64,000 bases of DNA from Deltaproteobacteria bacterium. GTDB lineage: Bacteria > JAMCPX01. A model generated the notes under the pieces. The model ran no database searches, had not been told where the DNA came from, and worked only from the letters and a program-made list of their open reading frames with translations. Position numbers and translations under genes: made by a program. Where the stretch lies: positions 1 to 64,000 of the forward strand of contig JAMCPX010000031.1 of the NCBI GenBank assembly GCA_023382265.1, in the 5' to 3' direction. Below, piece after piece: positions 26,974-34,186 of the stretch (position 1 is its first letter; every line of letters begins with the position of its first letter).

Positions 26974-28241
26974 TTTGAGAGATTAAGCGGCTCTCCGAGC
27001 TTTGCATTGATATCCATGGGTAAACCGAGTGTTTTATTCAGCATTACAGGAAGCTGGTTGTTTAACACGTTTTGTAACACAAGCATGACGACGAATTGAA
27101 GATAGTTTGATATTGTTCCATTAACATAACTATCAACAAGGCTGCATACGTTAATGCCGAAGATAGAACAGTTAAAGTTTAATGCCTGTAAATAAAACCC
27201 GGGCAGTAATACACTGGTTACATGCACGGAACCGGGCGGGAAGCTGAAGTATGTATCAGGCCCCCATGGACCGGTTGCCGATGTAAATGAGGGGGTTGCT
27301 GTTGCATTGATTATAATATTGCTTACAGCAGCATATATATCACCGGAAATAGGCCCAAGAAAAGGCAGATCAATACGATAGTTAATGTCTCCGATGTTTA
27401 CCGGCGCACCGGTAAGCAGGCTCCATGTGCTGTCCGGACAATTAGTGGGCCAGGGCTGGCTCGCCCATGAAGGGGTATTGCCGTTAAAAGACAGGTTAAT
27501 GCCTATATTCAAAGTTGCGGGCGTGCCGCCGGAGCATGAATTCGGACTCCACCCGAGTGTTACAGACGCCTGATCATAGTATATAAGAATTCCATCGCCG
27601 ACAGGCAGAGGACAGCTCGACGGTGCACAGTTATCCGTAAGCTGCATGCCGTAAGCAACATCTCCGCAGCATGATCCGCCCACAGTGCAGGGATTGAAAG
27701 GGGTATCGCCGCAGCCATTCGGCGTATAAGTGCCGCCTGAACATGTTCCGCAATATGCAATACAGCCGAAAGGACAACTCCAGCCCGTTTTTGCATAACA
27801 ATAGTCCCCTGCAAAGTTCATGCCGTTGAGCGAGCTGCTGATGTATTTTATCATGTACTCCGTCGTTAACAGGTTCGCAAGCTGTGTTTGCAATGCATTT
27901 ATAGCACCGGCCGTAAGTCTTACAACAAGACCGTCCGGTGCAACGCCGTAAGGGCTGAATTGATTGGGCAATCCCTGTATCGTAAAGTTCGGCGTATAGG
28001 ACGTGGTCGTGGCTGTCGTGCCGGAAAAGGCTTTTAAAGCAACTGCCCTGCCGTTTGCCATGCCCTCAGCGTACAATTCTTTTGGAGAGACATTTATAGT
28101 GGGCATCTGCTGCTGCAATTGCTGGATAGGCTGATCCTGATTTACATTGATATAGGTCTGTCCAAATCCTTTATAAGGATATATTAGCAGTACATATAAT
28201 AATATGCCCATGCTGAGCAATAATAATTTCTTGTGATTCAT
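25122..28241 (-). CDS. Giant secreted BPI/LBP-like (TULIP) lipid-binding protein B
   Basis: A 1039-aa exported protein. Signal peptide about residues 1-27 (ending GFGQ). A segment PDGLVVRLTAGAINALQTQL near 100 resembles the start of the BPI fold (GVVVRISQKGLDYASQQG, recalled from human BPI). A 12-cysteine insert follows (about 140-235). The second half shows LGIGMSQDVLNELLYDIYLS (about 530), FARFAPAIAQIADPNSYVSI (about 574) and LPNYQIDFYAQV (about 634), the order seen in the C-terminal BPI domain. A DADADGTPD calcium-type loop is near 750, two Ig-like domains span 800-990, and the tail has SSSSGC, a hydrophobic stretch and LRRR. The TULIP assignment is inference from local patterns. The C-terminal 650 residues are identical to the neighbour at 28494. 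It has its own promoter and a Shine-Dalgarno (AAAGGAG). Confidence 0.6.
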   Translation of the reverse strand: MNHKKLLLLSMGILLYVLLIYPYKGFGQTYINVNQDQPIQQLQQQMPTINVSPKELYAEGMANGRAVALKAFSGTTATTTSYTPNFTIQGLPNQFSPYGVAPDGLVVRLTAGAINALQTQLANLLTTEYMIKYISSSLNGMNFAGDYCYAKTGWSCPFGCIAYCGTCSGGTYTPNGCGDTPFNPCTVGGSCCGDVAYGMQLTDNCAPSSCPLPVGDGILIYYDQASVTLGWSPNSCSGGTPATLNIGINLSFNGNTPSWASQPWPTNCPDSTWSLLTGAPVNIGDINYRIDLPFLGPISGDIYAAVSNIIINATATPSFTSATGPWGPDTYFSFPPGSVHVTSVLLPGFYLQALNFNCSIFGINVCSLVDSYVNGTISNYLQFVVMLVLQNVLNNQLPVMLNKTLGLPMDINAKLGEPLNLSKNCYLFGAYPDPAGGLYGDCYGVKFPLDFGLLPAIYTPYYTSNSASCDKSCVDMTSFNPTNVLLTNPPTTGVKVAANVFNSTTVPSGTYLFGGSTHTIQYAGQPYDLGIGMSQDVLNELLYDIYLSGLACIDININTYPSLASYLNINAFARFAPAIAQIADPNSYVSISLIPRSSGTNNPPPTSLQLGRNLSETFTSGTLTTSMIYAALPNYQIDFYAQVGGVQQRMFTLNWNLQAGADISYLVPTPLPPSTYGALMVNFLLVPKITQVTNIYPGITQDMVHGIAQIIPVLLSTVLGGYIQAPINLGALGINVGFYYIGPDPNALDADADGTPDFLSAYAYAYGPLNWQGILGAPRYQALMQNGAPHAYILVPDGQDIGKQTSGPVVLNTLNVNGIQSKMLGISSSNTVINYAGYDPMNYNAQLEYTYRLDDGLWSPFTTSTEATLPVLTEGVHTFEVMAKNKGNFSDLTPACLTFRVDTVPPAISVTNMQNGATTGTNVELDLKVSDYQTPSDEIAVAYSLDGSPSKSLGSSRQILLSFLSPGKHSVIITATDASDNTSTLDFSFATKSSSSSGCAWLGTQGTSGSSGIMFLLIPLTGIGFLILRRRLVLQRHRR

Positions 28242-28272
28242 ACTGATTCTCCTTTACCTTCTCATTTGATTC

Positions 28273-28301
28273 ATTATACGCTACTTTATAACAGATGTAA
28301 A
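28273..28301 (-). promoter_or_regulatory. Sigma-70 promoter of BPI-like gene B
   Basis: Minus strand: TTTACA (28301-28296), 17-bp spacer, TATAAT (28278-28273). It aligns with the promoter of the sister gene at 31655-31683, but has one mismatch in the -35 box. The rest of the 252-bp gap (28242-28493) holds the beginning of repeat copy 2 and its hairpin. Confidence 0.75.
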
Positions 28302-28351
28302 CATCATCAATCAAAGAAAACAGCAGGGTATTTTTTAAACCCCTTTTCCCC

Positions 28352-30345
28352 TTATGTGGTTAAAGGGAATGCAGATGCGGTGGACGCAAATATCGTTTTT
28401 CAATTATCCGGGCGGCCCGCCGGGCCGCCCTTTGTTATAGTTATATGCGATATACTTGCAGGTAATGCAAGCCCTGCCCATGCAGTCCATGTTTTACCTG
28501 CGGTGTCTCTGCAATACAAGCCTTCTTCTAAGGATAAGAAAACCTATGCCTGTCAGAGGTATGAGCAGGAACATTATACCGGAACTGCCGCTTGTGCCCT
28601 GCGTACCAAGCCATGCACATCCGGAGCTTGACGATGACTTTGTCGCAAAGCTGAAGTCCAGCGTTGACGTATTATCAGATGCATCCGTTGCCGTGATAAT
28701 AACACTGTGCTTACCGGGACTCAGGAAACTGAGCAATATCTGTCTCGACGAGCCGAGGGACTTTGACGGAGAGCCGTCAAGGCTGTACGCAACCGCGATC
28801 TCGTCCGACGGCGTCTGATAATCAGAGACCTTGAGATCGAGTTCCACGTTCGTTCCCGTTGTTGCACCGTTCTGCATGTTTGTAACGGATATCGCGGGCG
28901 GCACAGTGTCTACCCTGAACGTGAGGCATGCCGGCGTAAGGTCCGAGAAATTACCCTTGTTCTTTGCCATGACCTCAAACGTATGCACACCCTCTGTCAG
29001 AACAGGCAGGGTCGCCTCTGTCGACGTAGTAAACGGCGACCATAAGCCGTCATCAAGCCTGTACGTGTATTCAAGCTGTGCATTGTAATTCATAGGATCA
29101 TAGCCCGCATAATTGATCACGGTATTGCTCGAGCTTATCCCAAGCATCTTTGATTGAATGCCGTTGACATTCAGCGTATTGAGGACAACAGGCCCTGAAG
29201 TCTGCTTGCCAATGTCCTGTCCATCAGGTACCAGTATATAAGCGTGCGGTGCACCGTTCTGCATCAATGCCTGGTACCTCGGCGCACCGAGTATGCCCTG
29301 CCAGTTCAACGGGCCGTACGCATAAGCGTATGCCGATAGAAAATCAGGTGTACCATCGGCATCGGCATCCAGTGCATTCGGATCAGGACCGATATAATAG
29401 AAACCCACGTTTATACCGAGCGCACCGAGATTGATCGGTGCCTGGATATAGCCGCCGAGCACGGTCGACAGAAGAACGGGTATGATCTGGGCAATGCCGT
29501 GTACCATATCCTGCGTTATGCCGGGGTATATGTTCGTTACCTGCGTAATCTTGGGAACAAGCAGGAAATTAACCATTAATGCGCCGTACGTAGACGGAGG
29601 CAAGGGCGTGGGAACAAGGTAACTTATGTCCGCGCCTGCCTGCAGGTTCCAGTTTAACGTGAACATCCTTTGCTGGACACCACCTACCTGTGCATAGAAA
29701 TCTATCTGATAGTTCGGCAGTGCCGCATAGATCATGCTCGTGGTAAGTGTACCGGACGTAAACGTCTCGGACAGGTTGCGTCCAAGCTGTAAAGATGTCG
29801 GAGGCGGGTTGTTCGTCCCGCTCGACCTCGGGATCAAAGAGATCGAAACGTAGGAATTCGGATCAGCTATCTGTGCGATGGCAGGGGCAAACCTCGCAAA
29901 CGCATTTATATTAAGATACGATGCGAGCGACGGGTATGTGTTTATGTTTATGTCAATACACGCAAGCCCGGACAGATATATGTCGTAAAGCAGCTCATTA
30001 AGCACGTCCTGGGACATGCCTATGCCGAGATCATAAGGCTGTCCCGCGTATTGTATCGTATGGGTACTGCCTCCAAATAGGTATGTGCCGGACGGCACGG
30101 TTGTACTGTTGAATACGTTTGCCGCAACCTTTACGCCGGTTGTCGGCGGATTGGTCAGTAAAACGTTTGTCGGATTAAAGCTCGTCATGTCCACGCAGGA
30201 TTTGTCACAGCTTGCACTGTTCGACGTATAGTACGGCGTATATATGGCAGGCAACAGGCCGAAATCGAGCGGGAATTTAACGCCGTAGCAATCCCCGTAC
30301 AGTCCGCCGGCAGGGTCGGGATAGGCGCCGAACAAATAGCAGTTC
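28352..30345. repeat. Near-identical 2-kb repeat, copy 2
   Basis: Second copy of the segment at 24980-26973, in direct orientation. It starts in the untranslated region downstream of BPI-like gene C and ends inside that gene, where codons diverge from the first copy at 30346. Confidence 0.9.
28410..28430. terminator. G+C-rich hairpin downstream of BPI-like gene C
   Basis: Same 9-bp stem and 3-nt loop as at 25038, duplicated with the repeat. It separates gene C from the promoter of gene B. The U-tract is weak on both strands. Confidence 0.45.
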
Positions 30346-31622
30346 GTGGAGAGATTAAGCGGCTCTCCGAGCAATTTATTGATATCGAGTGGTAAGCCAA
30401 GCCCGCTGTTCAGCATTGTCGGGAGCTGGGTGTTTAACGCGTTTTGTATCGTGCTTTGAACAGTGCCCTGAAGGTATCCTGATACCAGCCCATTAATCCA
30501 TGTAGCAATCGACTGACATGGATTCCAGCCGAAGATGCTACAGCTCCAGTTTAATGCCTGTACATAGAACCCTGGCAAAGATACACTGTTTACATGTACG
30601 GAACCGGGCGGGAAGCTGAAGTATGTATCAGGACCCCATGCGGTGGTTGCCGATGTAAATGAGGGGGTTGCTGTCGCATTAATACTGATGTTATTTACTG
30701 CTGCGTACCCATTACCTGTCAGCGTTCCAACTATAGATATGTCGGCACGATAGTTGATATCACCGACATATAACGGCGCAGATCCCGGGCCAGAGCTCCA
30801 ATTGCTGTCAGGACAGTTATTGGGCCACCACTGGCTTGCCCATGAAGGGGTATTACCGTCGAAGTACAGTTGAATGCCTATGTTTAAGCTCGTAGGCACG
30901 CCGCCAGGACATGTGTTCGGGCTCCATGCAAGGGTTACATTTGCCTTATCATAGTACATCAAGATGCCATCACCCGCAGGCAGGGGACAGCCTGAAGGCT
31001 GACAATCATCCGTAAGCTGTACTCCATACTTGGCATCCGCACAGCATGAACCGCCGTAGCTGCAAGGAGAGAACGGGCCGTCGCCGCAGCCATTCGGCGT
31101 ATAAGTGCCGCCTGAGCATGAACCGCAGCTTCCAAGACAGCCAAAAGGACACGTCCAGTTTGCCGTTGCCCAGCAAAAATCGCCTGCAAAGTTCTCGCCA
31201 TTAAGTGAGGTGCCTATATATTTTATCATGTATTCCGATGTTAACAGGTTCGCAAGCTGTGTCTGCAATGCGTTTATAGCGCCGGATGTAAGCCTTAAAA
31301 CAACGCCGTCAGGCGCAACGCCGTAAGGGCTGAATTGATTGGGCAATCCCTGTATGGTAAGGTTCGGAGTAAATGCCGGGGTTGTGGCTGTTGTGCCGGA
31401 AAAAGCCTTTAAAGCTATTGCAGTGCCCTCTGTAAAGCCCTGCTCATACAATGCTTTTGGAGAGACGCCTGTAAGAGTGGGCATAGGCTGCTGTTCATAT
31501 TGCTGGATAGGCTGGTTTTGATTCCCATTAAAATAGGTCTGCCCAAATCCTTTATAAGGATGTATGAGTAATACGTATAAAAATATACTCAAGGTAACCA
31601 CTAACAATTTTTTGTTATCCAT
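28494..31622 (-). CDS. Giant secreted BPI/LBP-like (TULIP) lipid-binding protein C
   Basis: A 1042-aa paralogue of the protein at 25122, with signal peptide (MDNKKLLVVTLSIFLYVLLI, ending GFGQ), BPI-type start PDGVVLRLTSGAINALQTQL, a 12-cysteine insert at the same positions, the C-terminal BPI-like half, calcium-type loop, two Ig-like domains and a Cys/hydrophobic/Arg tail. From about residue 420 onward it is identical to protein B, while the N-terminal 400 residues differ at many positions. The pair therefore offers two different N-terminal modules on one constant C-terminal half. Promoter TTGACA-17-TATAAT and a Shine-Dalgarno (AAAGGAGGG) suggest strong expression. Same caveat: the TULIP fold is inferred, not demonstrated. 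Confidence 0.6.
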   Translation of the reverse strand: MDNKKLLVVTLSIFLYVLLIHPYKGFGQTYFNGNQNQPIQQYEQQPMPTLTGVSPKALYEQGFTEGTAIALKAFSGTTATTPAFTPNLTIQGLPNQFSPYGVAPDGVVLRLTSGAINALQTQLANLLTSEYMIKYIGTSLNGENFAGDFCWATANWTCPFGCLGSCGSCSGGTYTPNGCGDGPFSPCSYGGSCCADAKYGVQLTDDCQPSGCPLPAGDGILMYYDKANVTLAWSPNTCPGGVPTSLNIGIQLYFDGNTPSWASQWWPNNCPDSNWSSGPGSAPLYVGDINYRADISIVGTLTGNGYAAVNNISINATATPSFTSATTAWGPDTYFSFPPGSVHVNSVSLPGFYVQALNWSCSIFGWNPCQSIATWINGLVSGYLQGTVQSTIQNALNTQLPTMLNSGLGLPLDINKLLGEPLNLSTNCYLFGAYPDPAGGLYGDCYGVKFPLDFGLLPAIYTPYYTSNSASCDKSCVDMTSFNPTNVLLTNPPTTGVKVAANVFNSTTVPSGTYLFGGSTHTIQYAGQPYDLGIGMSQDVLNELLYDIYLSGLACIDININTYPSLASYLNINAFARFAPAIAQIADPNSYVSISLIPRSSGTNNPPPTSLQLGRNLSETFTSGTLTTSMIYAALPNYQIDFYAQVGGVQQRMFTLNWNLQAGADISYLVPTPLPPSTYGALMVNFLLVPKITQVTNIYPGITQDMVHGIAQIIPVLLSTVLGGYIQAPINLGALGINVGFYYIGPDPNALDADADGTPDFLSAYAYAYGPLNWQGILGAPRYQALMQNGAPHAYILVPDGQDIGKQTSGPVVLNTLNVNGIQSKMLGISSSNTVINYAGYDPMNYNAQLEYTYRLDDGLWSPFTTSTEATLPVLTEGVHTFEVMAKNKGNFSDLTPACLTFRVDTVPPAISVTNMQNGATTGTNVELDLKVSDYQTPSDEIAVAYSLDGSPSKSLGSSRQILLSFLSPGKHSVIITATDASDNTSTLDFSFATKSSSSSGCAWLGTQGTSGSSGIMFLLIPLTGIGFLILRRRLVLQRHRR

Positions 31623-31654
31623 GGCTGTCCCTCCTTTACCTTCTTATTAAACTC

Positions 31655-31683
31655 ATTATACATAAATCTATAACGGATGTCAA
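31655..31683 (-). promoter_or_regulatory. Consensus sigma-70 promoter of BPI-like gene C
   Basis: Minus strand: TTGACA (31683-31678), exactly 17 bp, TATAAT (31660-31655), a perfect match to the E. coli consensus. The transcript leader is about 25 nt and contains AAAGGAGGG. Confidence 0.85.
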
Positions 31684-31698
31684 TAGCATAAAAATATC

Positions 31699-32856
31699 TT
31701 AATAATAGTTTATGTATGCAAACATAAGCGCATGACTCGTTGCGTTTCTATAACTTATGCCGAGCCCGCCTGCGGGTGATTTAGCCATGCTTATCCAATA
31801 GCCTGTTCTGTAGATATCCGATCTGTCGACATAGTACGTACTCCAGCCCTTGTTTCCTCTTATGGCAAATTTTAATGCGTCATTCGTTACGTCCTGGTAT
31901 GCAACAACGGGATTCCCGAATTGATCTATTGCAATGGAATTGTAAGCCCCTACAAAACTCTCTGCGTCTATGTATTCATAATTCCAGCCCGTCCCGTCGT
32001 TATAAGCATACCTGAGTGTCCCATTATCAGCGTCATAATAGCTGATATGCGGATTATTAGCGCTGTCCAGCACAAGTGAATTATACATGCCCACGTCTTT
32101 TGACGACGGCTGCAACTCTGATCCGTTGGCAACGATCTGAAGGTTCCACTGCTGGGTTGACGTATCATAGCTGCCGAGCTTAAGTGTCCCGTTTGATGCG
32201 TTATAATAGCTGACGTACGGGATTCCCTGTGGCGTGAGCTGGAGCGAGGACGTGAAGTTGATGTCGCCGGTCCCATACCCCTGCTGCAAAGAAGCACCGG
32301 TGTCCACGAACTGGAGATTAAGCCCGTTACTGCTGCTGATAAAGCCGTACTTCAACTCGTAATTAAGAGGGGCTGCGGTTATGTAGGTAAAATGGGGATT
32401 GCCGTTTACATCAAGCTTGAGGGAGCTGTATGTGCCGTTCGGATTAAACGGATCTATTGTCTTGATCACCCATCCCTGCTGGGTTTTATAGGCATACTTT
32501 AATACGCTGTCAGTGGCATCATAGTATGTGATGTGCGGCACATTGTTCCCGTCAATCGCGAGCGACGGGTATAGACCGGTGTCGCCGTTCTTATCCACAA
32601 CCTCCGTAACAAAGCCGCCGCCGTTATAATGCGCCAGCTTTAACACCCCGTCCGTGGCATCATAATAAGCTATCCATGGATTTCCATTGTTATCAAAAGC
32701 CATCGAGGAAAAATAGCCTGTGTCCCCTGTGGTATCGACCGTGTATATAACACTGCCGGGAAGCATGCCCGAGCTTGTAAACTGGCCTGTTCTGCCGCAG
32801 TTTACTATAAAAAGCCCCGCCATTATCAATATAATAAAAAGATATATACGTTTCAT
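31699..32856 (-). CDS. Seven-repeat propeller-type lipoprotein 1
   Basis: A 385-aa lipoprotein (lipobox GLFIVNC). The mature part is made of seven repeats of about 45-55 residues with the pattern Y-S-S/L-D-x-x-G-x-P-x-I-x-Y-Y-D-x-x-x-x-x-L-K-x-A, for example YPSLAIDGNNVPHITYYDAT and YNSLVLDSANNPHISYYDAD. Seven units of this kind suggest a seven-bladed beta-propeller. No catalytic motif is seen; ligand or protein binding at the cell envelope is the likely role. Its ATG overlaps the stop of the similar gene upstream (4 bp), so the two are co-translated. It lies between BPI-like genes A and C on the same strand. Confidence 0.75.
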   Translation of the reverse strand: MKRIYLFIILIMAGLFIVNCGRTGQFTSSGMLPGSVIYTVDTTGDTGYFSSMAFDNNGNPWIAYYDATDGVLKLAHYNGGGFVTEVVDKNGDTGLYPSLAIDGNNVPHITYYDATDSVLKYAYKTQQGWVIKTIDPFNPNGTYSSLKLDVNGNPHFTYITAAPLNYELKYGFISSSNGLNLQFVDTGASLQQGYGTGDINFTSSLQLTPQGIPYVSYYNASNGTLKLGSYDTSTQQWNLQIVANGSELQPSSKDVGMYNSLVLDSANNPHISYYDADNGTLRYAYNDGTGWNYEYIDAESFVGAYNSIAIDQFGNPVVAYQDVTNDALKFAIRGNKGWSTYYVDRSDIYRTGYWISMAKSPAGGLGISYRNATSHALMFAYINYY

Positions 32857-34112
32857 AAGTTATTGTAATCAATAATACCGAATTTTATTGTAAACAAGTT
32901 AAACCCGGGTGCATACTGCTGATACGTAACAGTGGGCGTACCTGTCGGTGCGAGTGCCAAAGACGGATAAAACCCCGACAGCAATGCAGAGTCGAGTATG
33001 GAGATGTTCCACCTGTTGTCGGATATGAATGCTACCTTAAGCTGATTGAACGTAGAATCATAGTAGGCTATAACCGGGTTGCCGTTACTGTCAAGGATAA
33101 TAGAGTTTGTGACAAACTTGACACCGCTCTCATAATCAACATACTCATTATGAAAGGCGGAGCCGTCATACCATGCATACTTCAATGCTATCGTTACTGT
33201 GCCCGTATTCTCGGTATATGAGAGATGCGGATAACCTTTGCTGTCGAGGGCGAGGGAAAGGTATTGACCGTCATCGTAGCCTGAATTGTCTACAACCTGT
33301 GTTATCCAAGCACCCCCTTTATTCTTCGCTATCTTCAACGCATGATCAAAGACATCATAATATGCAAGCCATATTGTTCCGTCAGGAGCTACAGCAATAG
33401 CTGTGGAATATGCCGTGGACGCGAGCGGCTGCGCCAGTGCCCTGCCTTCTATGCCTGGATCAACTACCTGCGGTGATATGGATGTGCCAGACGACCATGA
33501 AACGTACCGCGGATAAGCAGCAACAACCCTTGAAGGATCATTGCTGTCAAGCACGACGTGCATATAACTGATGTTCACCTTGTCGTTTTGCCCGAGTTTC
33601 AAAGACGTGTAAAGGCCCGTCTGATTGTAAGGCTGTGCCGAGGTAACATGATCGAGCGTATACATCTTAGGCTGTGCAATACTTCCTATATTTGAAGGCA
33701 ACGGGCCCGTTACCATTTCAAGGGCATTGGAAATGGGATCAAAGTAGCTTATATAGTAATTATTACCGTTCGATATCCCCATTGATCCGTAACTTCCCGC
33801 ATCGATGTAACCGGTCCCGCCGGTAACCACAACATTGTCCCAGTATCCGGACCGGTCAAGCCATGCCATCTTTAACGTACCGTTATAACCATCCCTGTAC
33901 GCCACATAAGGCACACCGCCGGAAGTATATGCAAGGGAAGAATACGCACCTATCTGTGTACCGCTATCGATGATCCTTGAAAGCATTTTCATACCGAGAG
34001 GACTCGTGTGGCTTACAAGAAATGCCCTGCCGCACCCGTAGCCTGACATCAAAATTACAGCAAATAGTGCATAAGTAAATCTTAACCTGATTTGACGCCG
34101 TTTTTTGCTCAC
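32853..34112 (-). CDS. Seven-repeat propeller-type lipoprotein 2
   Basis: A 419-aa lipoprotein: basic N-terminus MSKKRRQIRLRF, hydrophobic segment, lipobox SGYGC. Seven repeats of the same kind as in the downstream gene are visible (YSSLAYTSGGVPYVAYRDGY, YLSLALDSKGYPHLSYTENT, TNSIILDSNGNPVIAYYDST and others), so it should also be a seven-bladed propeller. The two proteins are clearly paralogous but well diverged. It begins 74 bp after BPI-like gene A, from which it is separated by an intrinsic terminator, so it probably has its own promoter or depends on read-through. Confidence 0.75.
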   Translation of the reverse strand: MSKKRRQIRLRFTYALFAVILMSGYGCGRAFLVSHTSPLGMKMLSRIIDSGTQIGAYSSLAYTSGGVPYVAYRDGYNGTLKMAWLDRSGYWDNVVVTGGTGYIDAGSYGSMGISNGNNYYISYFDPISNALEMVTGPLPSNIGSIAQPKMYTLDHVTSAQPYNQTGLYTSLKLGQNDKVNISYMHVVLDSNDPSRVVAAYPRYVSWSSGTSISPQVVDPGIEGRALAQPLASTAYSTAIAVAPDGTIWLAYYDVFDHALKIAKNKGGAWITQVVDNSGYDDGQYLSLALDSKGYPHLSYTENTGTVTIALKYAWYDGSAFHNEYVDYESGVKFVTNSIILDSNGNPVIAYYDSTFNQLKVAFISDNRWNISILDSALLSGFYPSLALAPTGTPTVTYQQYAPGFNLFTIKFGIIDYNNL

Positions 34113-34149
34113 TTTTCAGCCTTCACCATTTTTTTAGTTTAAAAATATT

Positions 34150-34178
34150 AAAAAAGCGTCCTGCCAAAGGCAGGACGC
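34150..34178 (-). terminator. Intrinsic terminator of BPI-like gene A
   Basis: On the minus strand: a perfect 10-bp stem (GCGTCCTGCC / GGCAGGACGC) with a 3-nt loop followed by six T. It lies 9 bp beyond the stop codon of the 915-aa gene. A textbook rho-independent terminator. Confidence 0.92.
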
Positions 34179-34186
34179 CAATACGA

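Noticed and set aside
24980-30345. Large direct repeat as a mobile element
   Set aside because: It begins in an untranslated region and ends inside a gene, with no transposase or terminal inverted repeats; gene conversion explains it better.
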